Positions 1-4,700 of a DNA stretch of 5,077 nucleotides are shown in pieces. The stretch is from an uncultured Treponema sp. (GTDB lineage Bacteria > Spirochaetota > Spirochaetia > Treponematales > Treponemataceae): positions 1-5,077 of the forward strand of contig CALAEZ010000155.1 in the NCBI GenBank assembly GCA_937891125.1. The letters run 5' to 3'. The notes below the pieces were generated by a model that saw nothing but the letters and a program-made list of their open reading frames with translations, was not told the origin of the DNA and did not search any database. The stretch's first letter is position 1; every line of letters begins with the position of its first letter. Both the position numbers and the translations under genes were made by a program.

Positions 1-2
1 TC

Positions 3-641
3 ATCCACGATGTGATACAGATGTGCACAGCACCCATCGTGATGATCTGCCTGGGCAAGGCCTACAGCATGGGAGCACTGCTGTTCGCCTGCGGCAGGCA
101 CGGCAGGGATATGCTCCCCAACAGCGAGCTTATGCTGCACCAGCCCATGCAGGCCGTTAATCTGAATATCAATCCAGGGGAAGGAAAAATTTCGCCTGAA
201 ATGTCAACACGGCAGGTCGCGGCTCAAATAAAAGAAAATATTGCAGAGCTTGGTGGCGGCGTAAAGGGCTTTAACAACCACGAAGGCTCGCTTATCACTG
301 CCGACAGCATAAAGATGGGCGCTGTGCTTGAAACGGCGGACGAGCTTGGCGTGTATTTCCTGGATTCACGCACGAATGCGCAGAGCAAGGCACGGCAGGC
401 GGCATTAGAGCGCGATATGCATATTTTTGAACGCAATGCGCCGTTTTTAGATAATGCGGTAAATCGCGAGGAAATGCTTTCTGAAATCATGAAAAGCCTT
501 GCGGTGGCAAATAAGGCAGGCCACGCCATCATCATCGGGCACGTTGATAAAAGCGTGAACATCCTACCAAAGCTATTAAGCGACATGTACCCGTATCTAA
601 AGGAAAAAGGTTACCGGTTTGCCACCCCCAGTACGCTGTAG
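3..641 (+). CDS. Chimeric partial ORF: ClpP core joined to divergent polysaccharide deacetylase C-terminus
   Basis: The frame is open from the left edge, so the 5' end is missing; the GTG at 12 is not a credible start because homology continues upstream of it (IHDVIQ…). Residues 1-48 match the ClpP peptidase core. They include the GKAYSMGA segment with the catalytic Ser (residue 22) and LPNSELMLHQP with the catalytic His (residue 46). The third triad residue (Asp) and the rest of ClpP are absent. From about residue 44 onward the protein matches the divergent polysaccharide deacetylase family (DUF610/YibQ type). The signs are LHQPM, NPGEG, GFNNHEGS, the FLDSRT motif, an IIIGH motif and a typical end. 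The N-terminal DD metal motif of that family is lacking. Codon use changes near position 150, from CTG/GGC/ATC/AGG-rich to AAT/AAA/TTT-rich. Neither half would be catalytically complete. The downstream half lies 45 bp before tsaD and has the same base style, so it probably belongs to the resident genome. The domain calls are fairly sure; whether the join is real is not. Confidence 0.75.
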   Translation: MHDVIQMCTAPIVMICLGKAYSMGALLFACGRHGRDMLPNSELMLHQPMQAVNLNINPGEGKISPEMSTRQVAAQIKENIAELGGGVKGFNNHEGSLITADSIKMGAVLETADELGVYFLDSRTNAQSKARQAALERDMHIFERNAPFLDNAVNREEMLSEIMKSLAVANKAGHAIIIGHVDKSVNILPKLLSDMYPYLKEKGYRFATPSTL

Positions 642-647
642 CAGATG

Positions 648-679
648 TTGTAGCGCACAACGCTGCAATTCGCTATACT
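648..679 (+). promoter_or_regulatory. Possible tsaD promoter giving a near-leaderless transcript
   Basis: TATACT at 674-679 is a close match to a -10 box. TTGTAG at 648-653 could serve as -35, although the 20-bp spacer is long. Transcription would begin about 7 bp after the -10, at or one base before the tsaD ATG (687). No purine-rich Shine-Dalgarno lies before that ATG, which fits a leaderless message. A short hairpin, GTTGT/ACAAC (647-651 and 657-661), overlaps the -35. This is inference from base patterns only. Confidence 0.4.
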
Positions 680-686
680 GTGCGGT

Positions 687-1727
687 ATGAAAGTTCTCGG
701 TATTGAATCGAGCTGTGATGAAACAGCCTGTGCTATTGTAGAAGACGGAAAAAAAATATACAGCAATGTAGTTGCCACACAAATCCCTTTTCATCAGGTG
801 TACAAGGGCGTTGTGCCCGAAATTGCAAGCCGCAAGCATGCTGAATGGATTTTACCAGTTGTGCGCGAGGCGCTTACCGAAGCGGATATGACTATGGACG
901 ATGTGGATGCCGTTGCCGCAACCAACCGGCCTGGTCTTATGGGAAGCCTGCTTGTCGGCCTGACGTTTGGTAAAACGCTTGCCTGGGCAACGAATAAGCC
1001 GTTTATTGCTATAAATCACATGCTGGGGCACCTGTATGCGGCTCATCTGGTAAACGATATTCCGTACCCCTATATTGGGCTTTTGGTTTCCGGCGGGCAC
1101 TCAATTATTGCGCGTGTTAATGGCTTTGATGACCTTGAAGTACTTGGGACGACGATTGACGACAGCGTTGGGGAAGCGTTTGACAAGGTGGCAAAGTTTT
1201 ATGGCTTAGGCTACCCTGGCGGCGTCATTATTGATAAGCTTTCAAAAGCGGGAGATAAAAATGCCTATTCTTTTCCCGTACCGAAGATTGACAAGCGACC
1301 GGGGCATACCTATGACGTTTCATTCAGCGGCTTAAAGACAGCTGTTATTCATCAGGCTGCTCAATTTCTTAACCCCGGCTATGAAGCGACAAACGCAAAC
1401 ATCTGCGCGTCTTTTCAGGAAACAGCCTGCCGCACGCTCATTTCGCGTCTTTTCCGCGCCATTGACGACACGGGCTTAAAGACTGTTGTTGCAGGCGGTG
1501 GCGTTGCAGCAAATAGCCGGCTTCGTGCGCTTTTAGCTGAGCGAACGGACATACAGTGCGTGTTCCCTCCCTTAAAGCTTTGCGGCGACAATGGCGCAAT
1601 GATTGCGGGCGTTGCTTACCATTTTTTGCAGCGCGGTGACCGAAGCGGCTGGAACACCACCGCCTGCGCCCGTGTTGAGCAGTTTAAGCGAGGCTACAAA
1701 AATCTTGCGGACTTCGGCAGGCGTTAG
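687..1727 (+). CDS. tsaD: tRNA N6-adenosine threonylcarbamoyltransferase TsaD
   Basis: TsaD transfers the threonylcarbamoyl group from TC-AMP to A37 of ANN-decoding tRNAs, giving t6A. In bacteria it works in the cytoplasm with TsaB and TsaE. The protein is 346 residues, the usual family length. It opens with the ASKHA-fold nucleotide signature (GIESSCDETACAIV, residues 5-18). The metal-binding HMLGH pair is at His111 and His115, followed by SGGHS (135-139), DDSVGEAFDK (158-167), FSGLKTAV (213-220), GGGVAANSRLR (270-280) and the LCGDNGAMIA motif, whose Asp301 is the third metal ligand. One small departure is GYPGGV where most members read GYPGGP. The ATG at 687 aligns with the normal family N-terminus (M-x-VLGIESSCDET), so the start is secure despite the missing Shine-Dalgarno. 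The gene follows the deacetylase-type ORF on the same strand with a 45-bp gap but may have its own promoter. Confidence 0.97.
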   Translation: MKVLGIESSCDETACAIVEDGKKIYSNVVATQIPFHQVYKGVVPEIASRKHAEWILPVVREALTEADMTMDDVDAVAATNRPGLMGSLLVGLTFGKTLAWATNKPFIAINHMLGHLYAAHLVNDIPYPYIGLLVSGGHSIIARVNGFDDLEVLGTTIDDSVGEAFDKVAKFYGLGYPGGVIIDKLSKAGDKNAYSFPVPKIDKRPGHTYDVSFSGLKTAVIHQAAQFLNPGYEATNANICASFQETACRTLISRLFRAIDDTGLKTVVAGGGVAANSRLRALLAERTDIQCVFPPLKLCGDNGAMIAGVAYHFLQRGDRSGWNTTACARVEQFKRGYKNLADFGRR

Positions 1728-1781
1728 TCTTGCTCGCGCCACCGTTTCCGTTTTGCGACAGAATAGCTCATACGGCGGTAA

Positions 1782-1816
1782 CTTGCATAAATAGGCAAAG
1801 TGTGGAAAAATGCAAG
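1782..1816 (+). repeat. Inverted repeat after tsaD, possible weak terminator
   Basis: CTTGCAT (1782-1788) and ATGCAAG (1810-1816) are perfect 7-bp arms around a 21-nt loop, 55 bp after the tsaD stop. The stem is AT-rich, the loop is long, and the following sequence (AGATTTTGAAA) has only a short T run. It could stop some transcription from tsaD, but it is a poor terminator by the usual criteria. Confidence 0.25.
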
Positions 1817-1837
1817 AGATTTTGAAAAAGAAGGGGA

Positions 1838-1967
1838 TGACCAATAAGTTCGCTGCATAGTGTCATTCCGAACTCCTGTCTGCTGACAGGCAGGCGGCAA
1901 GGCAGGTCAGGCAGGTCAAGTCGTTCGAAACTTCGTTCGAATACAGCATGACAATACTTATTGGTCA
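1838..1967. repeat. Perfect 12-bp inverted repeat enclosing the repeat element
   Basis: TGACCAATAAGT at 1838-1849 and its exact reverse complement ACTTATTGGTCA at 1956-1967 flank the TGTCAT element (1861-1953). The spacing to the element is unequal: 11 bp on the left and 2 bp on the right. The arms could be the outer ends of a longer element, or a pre-existing hairpin into whose loop the element inserted. The right arm ends 24 bp before the start of the small membrane protein gene, so a folded structure could affect that gene's expression. Confidence 0.7.
1861..1953. repeat. TGTCAT-ended palindromic repeat element (copy A)
   Basis: This 93-bp element has TGTCAT/ATGACA ends. Its left end reads TGTCATTCCGA and its right end, on the other strand, TGTCATGCTG. 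The same two end types occur in copy B near the right edge of the window. Inside are a hairpin CCTGTC-TGCT-GACAGG (1875-1890), two perfect tandem copies of GGCAGGTCA (1901-1918), and two direct copies of TCGTTCGAA (1921-1929 and 1933-1941). It has no coding capacity of its own. The form is that of a miniature non-autonomous or REP-like element. Several structural hairpins could form in the RNA upstream of the next gene. Confidence 0.7.
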
Positions 1968-1991
1968 GCACCTCTTTATAAGGGAGTGTCT

Positions 1992-2243
1992 ATGTTTGCA
2001 ATCATTGCTGGAATTGTGTTAGTCGGGTTTACTGTTGTTGCGTGTATGCCATCGTTTCTTAACTGGGGCGCCGATATCATTTCTTTCTTAAAGGGTGCTG
2101 CTCCTGTTGCAAGTGCTTTTGTTGGACTGATTGCTTTTTTCATTGGCTTTGCAGATATAAAAGATAAGAAAGAGGCAAAAAAAGAGGAGATTGCTCGTCA
2201 GGCAGAAGAGCTTGCTGCAAAGAAAGCAGACAAAGCCGACTAA
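1992..2243 (+). CDS. Small two-helix membrane protein with charged coiled-coil tail
   Basis: The product has 83 residues. The ATG at 1992 is preceded by AAGGGAG (1980-1986) at 5-nt spacing. A GTG at 1986 would add two residues but sits in the Shine-Dalgarno itself, so the ATG is preferred. Residues 2-18 (FAIIAGIVLVGFTVVAC) and about 36-54 (AAPVASAFVGLIAFFIGFA) are hydrophobic enough to span the membrane. Residues 57-83 are Lys/Glu/Ala-rich and predict a cytoplasmic coiled coil (KDKKEAKKEEIARQAEEL…). The short loop carries Trp25-Gly-Ala-Asp. I do not know a function. The sequence resembles short conserved spirochaetal membrane proteins as I remember them, and its position just before rplM may be part of that conservation. 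The 18-residue helix in front of the Cys at position 18 could suggest a lipobox, but VVACMP is a weak match. Confidence 0.85.
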   Translation: MFAIIAGIVLVGFTVVACMPSFLNWGADIISFLKGAAPVASAFVGLIAFFIGFADIKDKKEAKKEEIARQAEELAAKKADKAD

Positions 2244-2249
2244 AGCTTA

Positions 2250-2278
2250 TTGACCTGATTTCTTAAAAATTGTATATT
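2250..2278 (+). promoter_or_regulatory. Predicted sigma70-type promoter of the rplM-rpsI-recX operon
   Basis: TTGACC (2250-2255) and TATATT (2273-2278) are separated by exactly 17 bp, and a TG lies directly before the -10. Transcription would start near 2285, leaving an untranslated leader of about 100 nt before the rplM ATG. The -35 begins 7 bp after the stop codon of the small membrane protein gene. A second consensus -35-like TTGACA (2277-2282) overlaps the -10 but has no properly spaced partner. Confidence 0.65.
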
Positions 2279-2322
2279 GACAGTCCCCGTATATGCGTTG
2301 GCGACTGCTCATCGCTGGCGAT

Positions 2323-2377
2323 TATGCTTTCCTTCGATGCTAGAAGACAAAAGCATATAAACTTTTTTATATAAAGG
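2323..2377 (+). promoter_or_regulatory. Structured rplM leader: two overlapping hairpins before the Shine-Dalgarno
   Basis: Hairpin 1 pairs TATGCTTT (2323-2330) with AAAGCATA (2350-2357). It continues inward as CTTC (2332-2335) with GAAG (2343-2346) across a small internal loop, giving a 12-bp stem. A T6 run (2363-2368) follows. Hairpin 2 pairs ATATAAA (2355-2361) with TTTATAT (2366-2372) around CTTT and abuts the Shine-Dalgarno AAAGG (2373-2377), 7 nt before the ATG. The two share bases 2355-2357, so they partly exclude each other. Hairpin 1 plus the T run looks like an intrinsic terminator lying between promoter and gene. Autoregulatory leaders in front of L13 operons are known in other bacteria. 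A role here as attenuator or L13 binding site is inference. Confidence 0.5.
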
Positions 2378-2384
2378 TATATAC

Positions 2385-2813
2385 ATGAAAACCATTTTCG
2401 TTAAAGATTATGAACAGAAACGCAACTGGTATGTTATCGATGCAGCTGGTAAGCCGCTCGGACGCGTTGCAGCAAAGGCAGCTTCAGTGTTGCGTGGAAA
2501 GAACAAAGCTACATTCACTCCTAATCAGAACATGGGTGACTATGTAGTAATCATCAATGCTGCCAAGGTTGCTGTTACTGGCAACAAAGAAGAAGATAAG
2601 CTGTATCGCCACTACACCGGCTTTGTTCGCGGTCTTCGCAGCTACTCATTCGGCACGCTTATCGAAAAGAAGCCAACCGAACCACTTAAAATTACTATCA
2701 ACGGTATGTTGCCGAACGGTCGCCTTGGTCGCGCTCTGATGGGCAATCTTAAAATCTATGCAGGTGCAGAGCATCCGCACACAGCTCAGAATCCTGTAGC
2801 GCTTGAAGTCTAA
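2385..2813 (+). CDS. rplM: 50S ribosomal protein L13 (uL13)
   Basis: The 142-residue product is the normal length for bacterial L13, an early-assembling protein of the large subunit that binds 23S rRNA. The N-terminal part has WYVIDAAGKPLGRVAAKAASVLRGK (residues 15-39) and GDYVVIINAAKVAVTG (51-66). The family signature starts at GMLPNGRLGRALMGNLKIYAG (107-127), followed by EHPHTAQNP. The ATG at 2385 gives the standard start, with a modest Shine-Dalgarno, AAAGG, 7 nt upstream. rpsI follows after 18 bp, the classical L13-S9 pair. Expression is probably driven by the promoter at 2250-2278 and may be tuned by the hairpins in the leader. Codon choice is more uniform than in the accessory genes, as expected for a highly expressed gene. 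Confidence 0.98.
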   Translation: MKTIFVKDYEQKRNWYVIDAAGKPLGRVAAKAASVLRGKNKATFTPNQNMGDYVVIINAAKVAVTGNKEEDKLYRHYTGFVRGLRSYSFGTLIEKKPTEPLKITINGMLPNGRLGRALMGNLKIYAGAEHPHTAQNPVALEV

Positions 2814-2831
2814 GGGAAGTAGAGGTCAATC

Positions 2832-3224
2832 ATGGTAAAGAATATTGCTATCGGAACAGGAAGAAGAAAGACAGCTACCGCTCGCGTGTATCTTCGCGAA
2901 GGTACGGGTAAAATCGTTGTAAATGGTAAGGACGTTGCAGAATACTTTGACACTGCAGAGCAGGTTCAGATTGTACATCAGCCGCTTTTGGTGACAAGCA
3001 ACGAAAACAAGTTCGACATTCTTATTAACGTATTTGGCGGTGGTTTGAATGGTCAGGCTTCTGCTTGTCTGCACGGTTTAAGCCGCGCTTTGTTGCAGGT
3101 AGATCCAGACAGCCGCACATCGCTTAAGGCAAATGGTTATCTTACTCGCGATAGCCGCATGGTAGAACGCAAGAAGTACGGTCAGCGTGGTGCACGCCGC
3201 CGCTTCCAGTTCTCAAAGCGCTAA
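2832..3224 (+). CDS. rpsI: 30S ribosomal protein S9 (uS9)
   Basis: The 130-residue product is full length for S9, a small-subunit head protein whose basic C-terminal tail reaches the P-site tRNA. Visible family marks are GTGRRKTATARVYL (8-21), GGGLNGQASACLHGLSRAL (69-87), GYLTRDSRMVERKKYGQRGARR (102-123) and the conserved end, SKR. AGAGGT (2821-2826) lies 5 nt before the ATG and serves as ribosome binding site. The gene sits 18 bp after rplM and 23 bp before recX, with no terminator in either gap, so the three are probably one transcript. Nothing in it is unusual. Confidence 0.98.
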   Translation: MVKNIAIGTGRRKTATARVYLREGTGKIVVNGKDVAEYFDTAEQVQIVHQPLLVTSNENKFDILINVFGGGLNGQASACLHGLSRALLQVDPDSRTSLKANGYLTRDSRMVERKKYGQRGARRRFQFSKR

Positions 3225-3247
3225 GCGACAGGAATTATTTACCCGCA

Positions 3248-3940
3248 ATGCATATTATTGCGACAGAACAGGTCAGCTCGGACTGCATGAAAGTGGAGAC
3301 CGATGGTGCACCTGTTTTTTTTATGCGCACGGTCTATCTTTCAACGCTCGCTGTTGAGCGTATACATGCGGGGGAAGAGCTTGATGAAGAAGCTGCCCTT
3401 GATCTGCTTGATGCTTCGCTTGCGTTTGCTGCAGAAAAAAAAGCACTTGATTATTTAGCCCGGCGTGAGCACAGTCGTAAGGAGCTGGAACGAAAGCTGC
3501 TGCAAAAAGGCATGCAAAAAGCTGCCGTCTTTCGTGCGCTCGACTACCTTGAAGCCCGTCGTTTTTTAAGCGATGAACGCTTTGCCGAAAGCTGGCTTCG
3601 TACGCATACGCTCACAAAAGCGCAAGGGCGAAGCCGCCTGCTTTCCGAGCTTTTGTCGCGGGGCGTTTCGCGCGAGATTGCAGGCGAGGCACTGGACGCT
3701 TTTTTTGCAGAGCATGATGCAGACGCGCTGTGCGAGCGAGCAGTTGAAAAGGCGCTGCGTGTTGGTAAGCGCGATGAAAAGCTTGTACAGTCGCTCCTAC
3801 AGAGTGGCTTTACCTACAGGCAGATAAAGCAAGCGCTTTCCGCATGGGAATCGAAAAACTGTGGGGAAATGCTGATTAATCGCCTCACCTGCCTGTCGGC
3901 AGACAGGAGTGTTAATCTTCACTTTTTAGTCCGCACATAA
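3248..3940 (+). CDS. recX: Regulatory protein RecX with repeat-derived C-terminal tail
   Basis: RecX binds RecA filaments and limits their growth and activity. The 230-residue product has a family-like N-terminal beta region (residues 3-57, ending GEELDEEAALDLLDAS). Three helical tandem modules follow: ALDYLARREHSRKELERKLLQKG (66-88), ALDYLEARRFLSDERFAESWL (97-117) through LLSELLSRGV (131-140), and LCERAVEKALRVGKRDEKLVQSLLQSGFTYRQIKQAL (161-197). Family members often end soon after the last motif. Here about 30 more residues follow, and residues 214-221 (TCLSADRS) are encoded by a 23-bp copy of a dispersed repeat, so the native end may have been replaced. The ATG at 3248 fits the family N-terminus. 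Its AGGAA (3230-3234) is 13 nt away, rather far, which suggests coupling to rpsI or weak translation. recX next to ribosomal genes, rather than recA, matches treponemal order as I recall it. Confidence 0.9.
   Translation: MHIIATEQVSSDCMKVETDGAPVFFMRTVYLSTLAVERIHAGEELDEEAALDLLDASLAFAAEKKALDYLARREHSRKELERKLLQKGMQKAAVFRALDYLEARRFLSDERFAESWLRTHTLTKAQGRSRLLSELLSRGVSREIAGEALDAFFAEHDADALCERAVEKALRVGKRDEKLVQSLLQSGFTYRQIKQALSAWESKNCGEMLINRLTCLSADRSVNLHFLVRT
3874..3917. repeat. 23-bp dispersed repeat copy inside an inverted repeat at the recX 3' end
   Basis: Positions 3888-3910 are the reverse complement of 1872-1894 in repeat element A, with 22 of 23 bases identical; the single difference is in the hairpin loop. 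The core folds as CCTGTC (3892-3897) with GACAGG (3902-3907). Outside it, GATTAA (3874-3879) pairs with TTAATC (3912-3917). The TGTCAT ends seen on the other copies are missing. The hairpin overlaps the last codons of recX, and the stop codon is 21 bp beyond the outer arm. Confidence 0.7.
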
Positions 3941-3942
3941 CC

Positions 3943-4050
3943 GCAAATCACGGCGAACTGGGCAAACTGGACGGGGAATACTGCAAATTCGTGCGATTAC
4001 GGAAAAATCTTGTGGCGGCGCGGGATGCGCTGCTAGGAAAGGAAAAATAA
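3943..4050 (+). pseudogene. Remnant: C-terminal tail of an ABC transporter ATPase/exporter
   Basis: In the frame ending at the TAA 4048-4050 (not the recX frame), the translation reads NHGELGKLDGEYCKFVRLRKNL and then VAARDALLGKEK. This resembles the tail of fused-type ABC exporters after the H-loop, where the pattern is (G)xHxELLxxDGEYxKFVxMR. No Walker, signature or H-loop motif precedes it, because the frame closes at the TAA 3913-3915 in the recX repeat region. There is no start codon in a plausible place. I read it as the surviving last ~35 codons of a gene whose body was deleted up to the repeat at the recX end. The match is short, so the family call is tentative. Confidence 0.45.
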
Positions 4051-4062
4051 AAAAAGCCTATG

Positions 4063-4392
4063 CTAGAACAAACGTAAAAACTGCCTGTACAGAATGCCCT
4101 CACTCTTGGAGTCGCGCTCGCCGAACTCGCGGAAACGGTTTGCGTCGTTGGTGTAAAAGCCGATAAGATGCGGCTCGACCTCACATTCAAGGTAGACAAT
4201 TCCGCCACCAACGAGATGCTAGGCTGCACGGAGTGCTTCAATTGCTTGTTCCATAAGTTTGTTACCCGTGAACGACAACTCGCCGTTATATGTGGCATTT
4301 TTTTCGAATTGTGCGATAAGAAAAGCGGAAGCGTTATAACCGCTGCCGTCTTCAATAATGTCAAGAATATTGCGGATTACGAAGCCGCTCAT
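4063..4392 (-). pseudogene. Decayed GNAT-like acetyltransferase, partner of the upstream antitoxin-like gene
   Basis: The ATG at 4392 overlaps the stop of the upstream gene as ATGA. The frame reads MSGFVIRNILDIIE, then GYNASAFLIAQFEKN, GNKLMEQAIEALRAA, a TAG (4219-4221), HLVGGGIVYLECE, and ends LYRQFLRLF before a TAG at 4063-4065. The pattern SAFLIAQ-x-GKN, then HLVGGG-x-VYLECE and FYxxxxxRFxxFGER, is what I recall for small GNAT-type proteins of gut Firmicutes and treponemes. Three defects are visible. About 90 residues seem to be missing between residue 14 and the SAFLIAQ motif. The acetyl-CoA-binding Gly of QxGKN is Glu30. An amber codon sits at codon 58. TAG is used as an ordinary stop by two other genes here, so recoding is unlikely. 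A T7-A-T5 stretch follows on this strand (4055-4043) but lacks a good stem. The family assignment is from memory. Confidence 0.6.
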
Positions 4393-4577
4393 GCTTTCAC
4401 CTCCCCGAATTTTCTGCGAAGTTTCCGCATGATTTCTTCGTGGTCGGTTTCAAAAATCGGGTCTGTCGGCGCTGGAATCGGCGGGTCTTTTTCCGAAAGC
4501 TCCAGTGCGCGCACGAACCGTTCCGCTTCTTCGGGCGTGGTGATGTGTACATTCGCGAAAATGCTTGAAGTTGCCAT
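4389..4577 (-). CDS. Small antitoxin-like protein
   Basis: The 62-residue product has an excellent ribosome binding site: AAGGAGG (4584-4590 on this strand) with 6-nt spacing to the ATG at 4577. Its last codons overlap the start of the GNAT-like frame by 4 bp (ATGA), the usual sign of translational coupling. Residues 4-12 form a short strand-like start (SSIFANVHI). Residues 15-29 are an acidic helix (PEEAERFVRALELSE), 32-39 is a proline-rich linker (PPIPAPTD), and the end is a basic helix (EEIMRKLRRKFGEV). I recall similar short proteins beginning MA(T/S)SS-F-A encoded before GNAT-like partners. The coupling and size suggest an antitoxin or accessory partner, but no activity is shown by the sequence. 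The gene itself is intact although its partner is broken. Confidence 0.7.
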   Translation of the reverse strand: MATSSIFANVHITTPEEAERFVRALELSEKDPPIPAPTDPIFETDHEEIMRKLRRKFGEVKA

Positions 4578-4583
4578 AATCTG

Positions 4584-4611
4584 CCTCCTTGTGAGGTATG
4601 CGTATTGTATA
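4584..4611 (-). promoter_or_regulatory. Ribosome binding site and candidate -10 of the antitoxin-like gene
   Basis: On the minus strand, AAGGAGG (4590-4584) is a full consensus Shine-Dalgarno. Just upstream, TATACAAT (4611-4604) contains TACAAT, a fair -10 box. No convincing -35 lies at 16-18 bp. The region where it would fall is AT-rich (TTTATTTTC, about 4626-4634), and a TGTCAT repeat element begins a few bases further upstream. Confidence 0.4.
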
Positions 4612-4641
4612 GCACAGACGGCAATGAAAATAAAGATTACG

Positions 4642-4700
4642 TGTCATTCTGAGCGGTCGGGCGTTGCCCGCGAAGAATCTATTTGTATCGCAACATGACG
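4642..4700. repeat. TGTCAT-ended palindromic repeat element (copy C)
   Basis: The left end reads TGTCATTCTGAGC (4642-4654) and an ATGACG at 4695-4700 may mark the other end. The core folds as ATTCT (4646-4650) with AGAAT (4674-4678), enclosing CGGGC-GTT-GCCCG (4658-4670). TGTCATTCTGAGC…GAAGAATCT is a pattern I recognise as common in intergenic DNA of several gut bacteria. It separates the minus-strand antitoxin-like operon from the plus-strand DUF1566 remnant, and the remnant's homology begins right at its end. Confidence 0.6.

Noticed and set aside
12..14. GTG as start codon of the first ORF
   Set aside because: ClpP homology (IHD) continues upstream in frame to the window edge and no ribosome binding site is visible, so the ORF is cut by the edge.
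224..586. 120-codon open frame on the minus strand
   Set aside because: It lies opposite the deacetylase coding sequence, has no family features and is explained as a shadow of that gene.
1603..1844. Open frames on both strands across the end of tsaD
   Set aside because: They overlap conserved tsaD codons or the intergenic region without ribosome binding sites or recognisable motifs.
1861..1953. CRISPR array
   Set aside because: The short repeats inside element A (GGCAGGTCA, TCGTTCGAA) are 9 bp, only two copies each, and have no spacers of regular length.
1768..1971. 67-codon minus-strand frame over repeat element A
   Set aside because: Its translation is made of repeat sequence and the hairpin arms; such peptides are typical of translated palindromic repeats.
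4043..4065. Intrinsic terminator for the minus-strand pair
   Set aside because: A T7-A-T5 stretch follows the last TAG, but the only stem in front of it is three base pairs.
3948..4364. 138-codon minus-strand frame
   Set aside because: It is out of frame with the GNAT-like sequence, whose frame is fixed by the ATGA overlap and by motif content; its serine- and phenylalanine-rich translation has no motif.
4168..4698. 176-codon plus-strand frame
   Set aside because: It runs opposite the antitoxin-like pair and then through repeat copy C (ending CHSERSGVAREESI), a typical shadow plus repeat translation.
3874..4700. Integron cassettes with attC sites, considered because some treponemes carry integrons
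   Set aside because: No pair of RYYYAAC/GTTRRRY core sites with the expected inner symmetry was found around the small genes.
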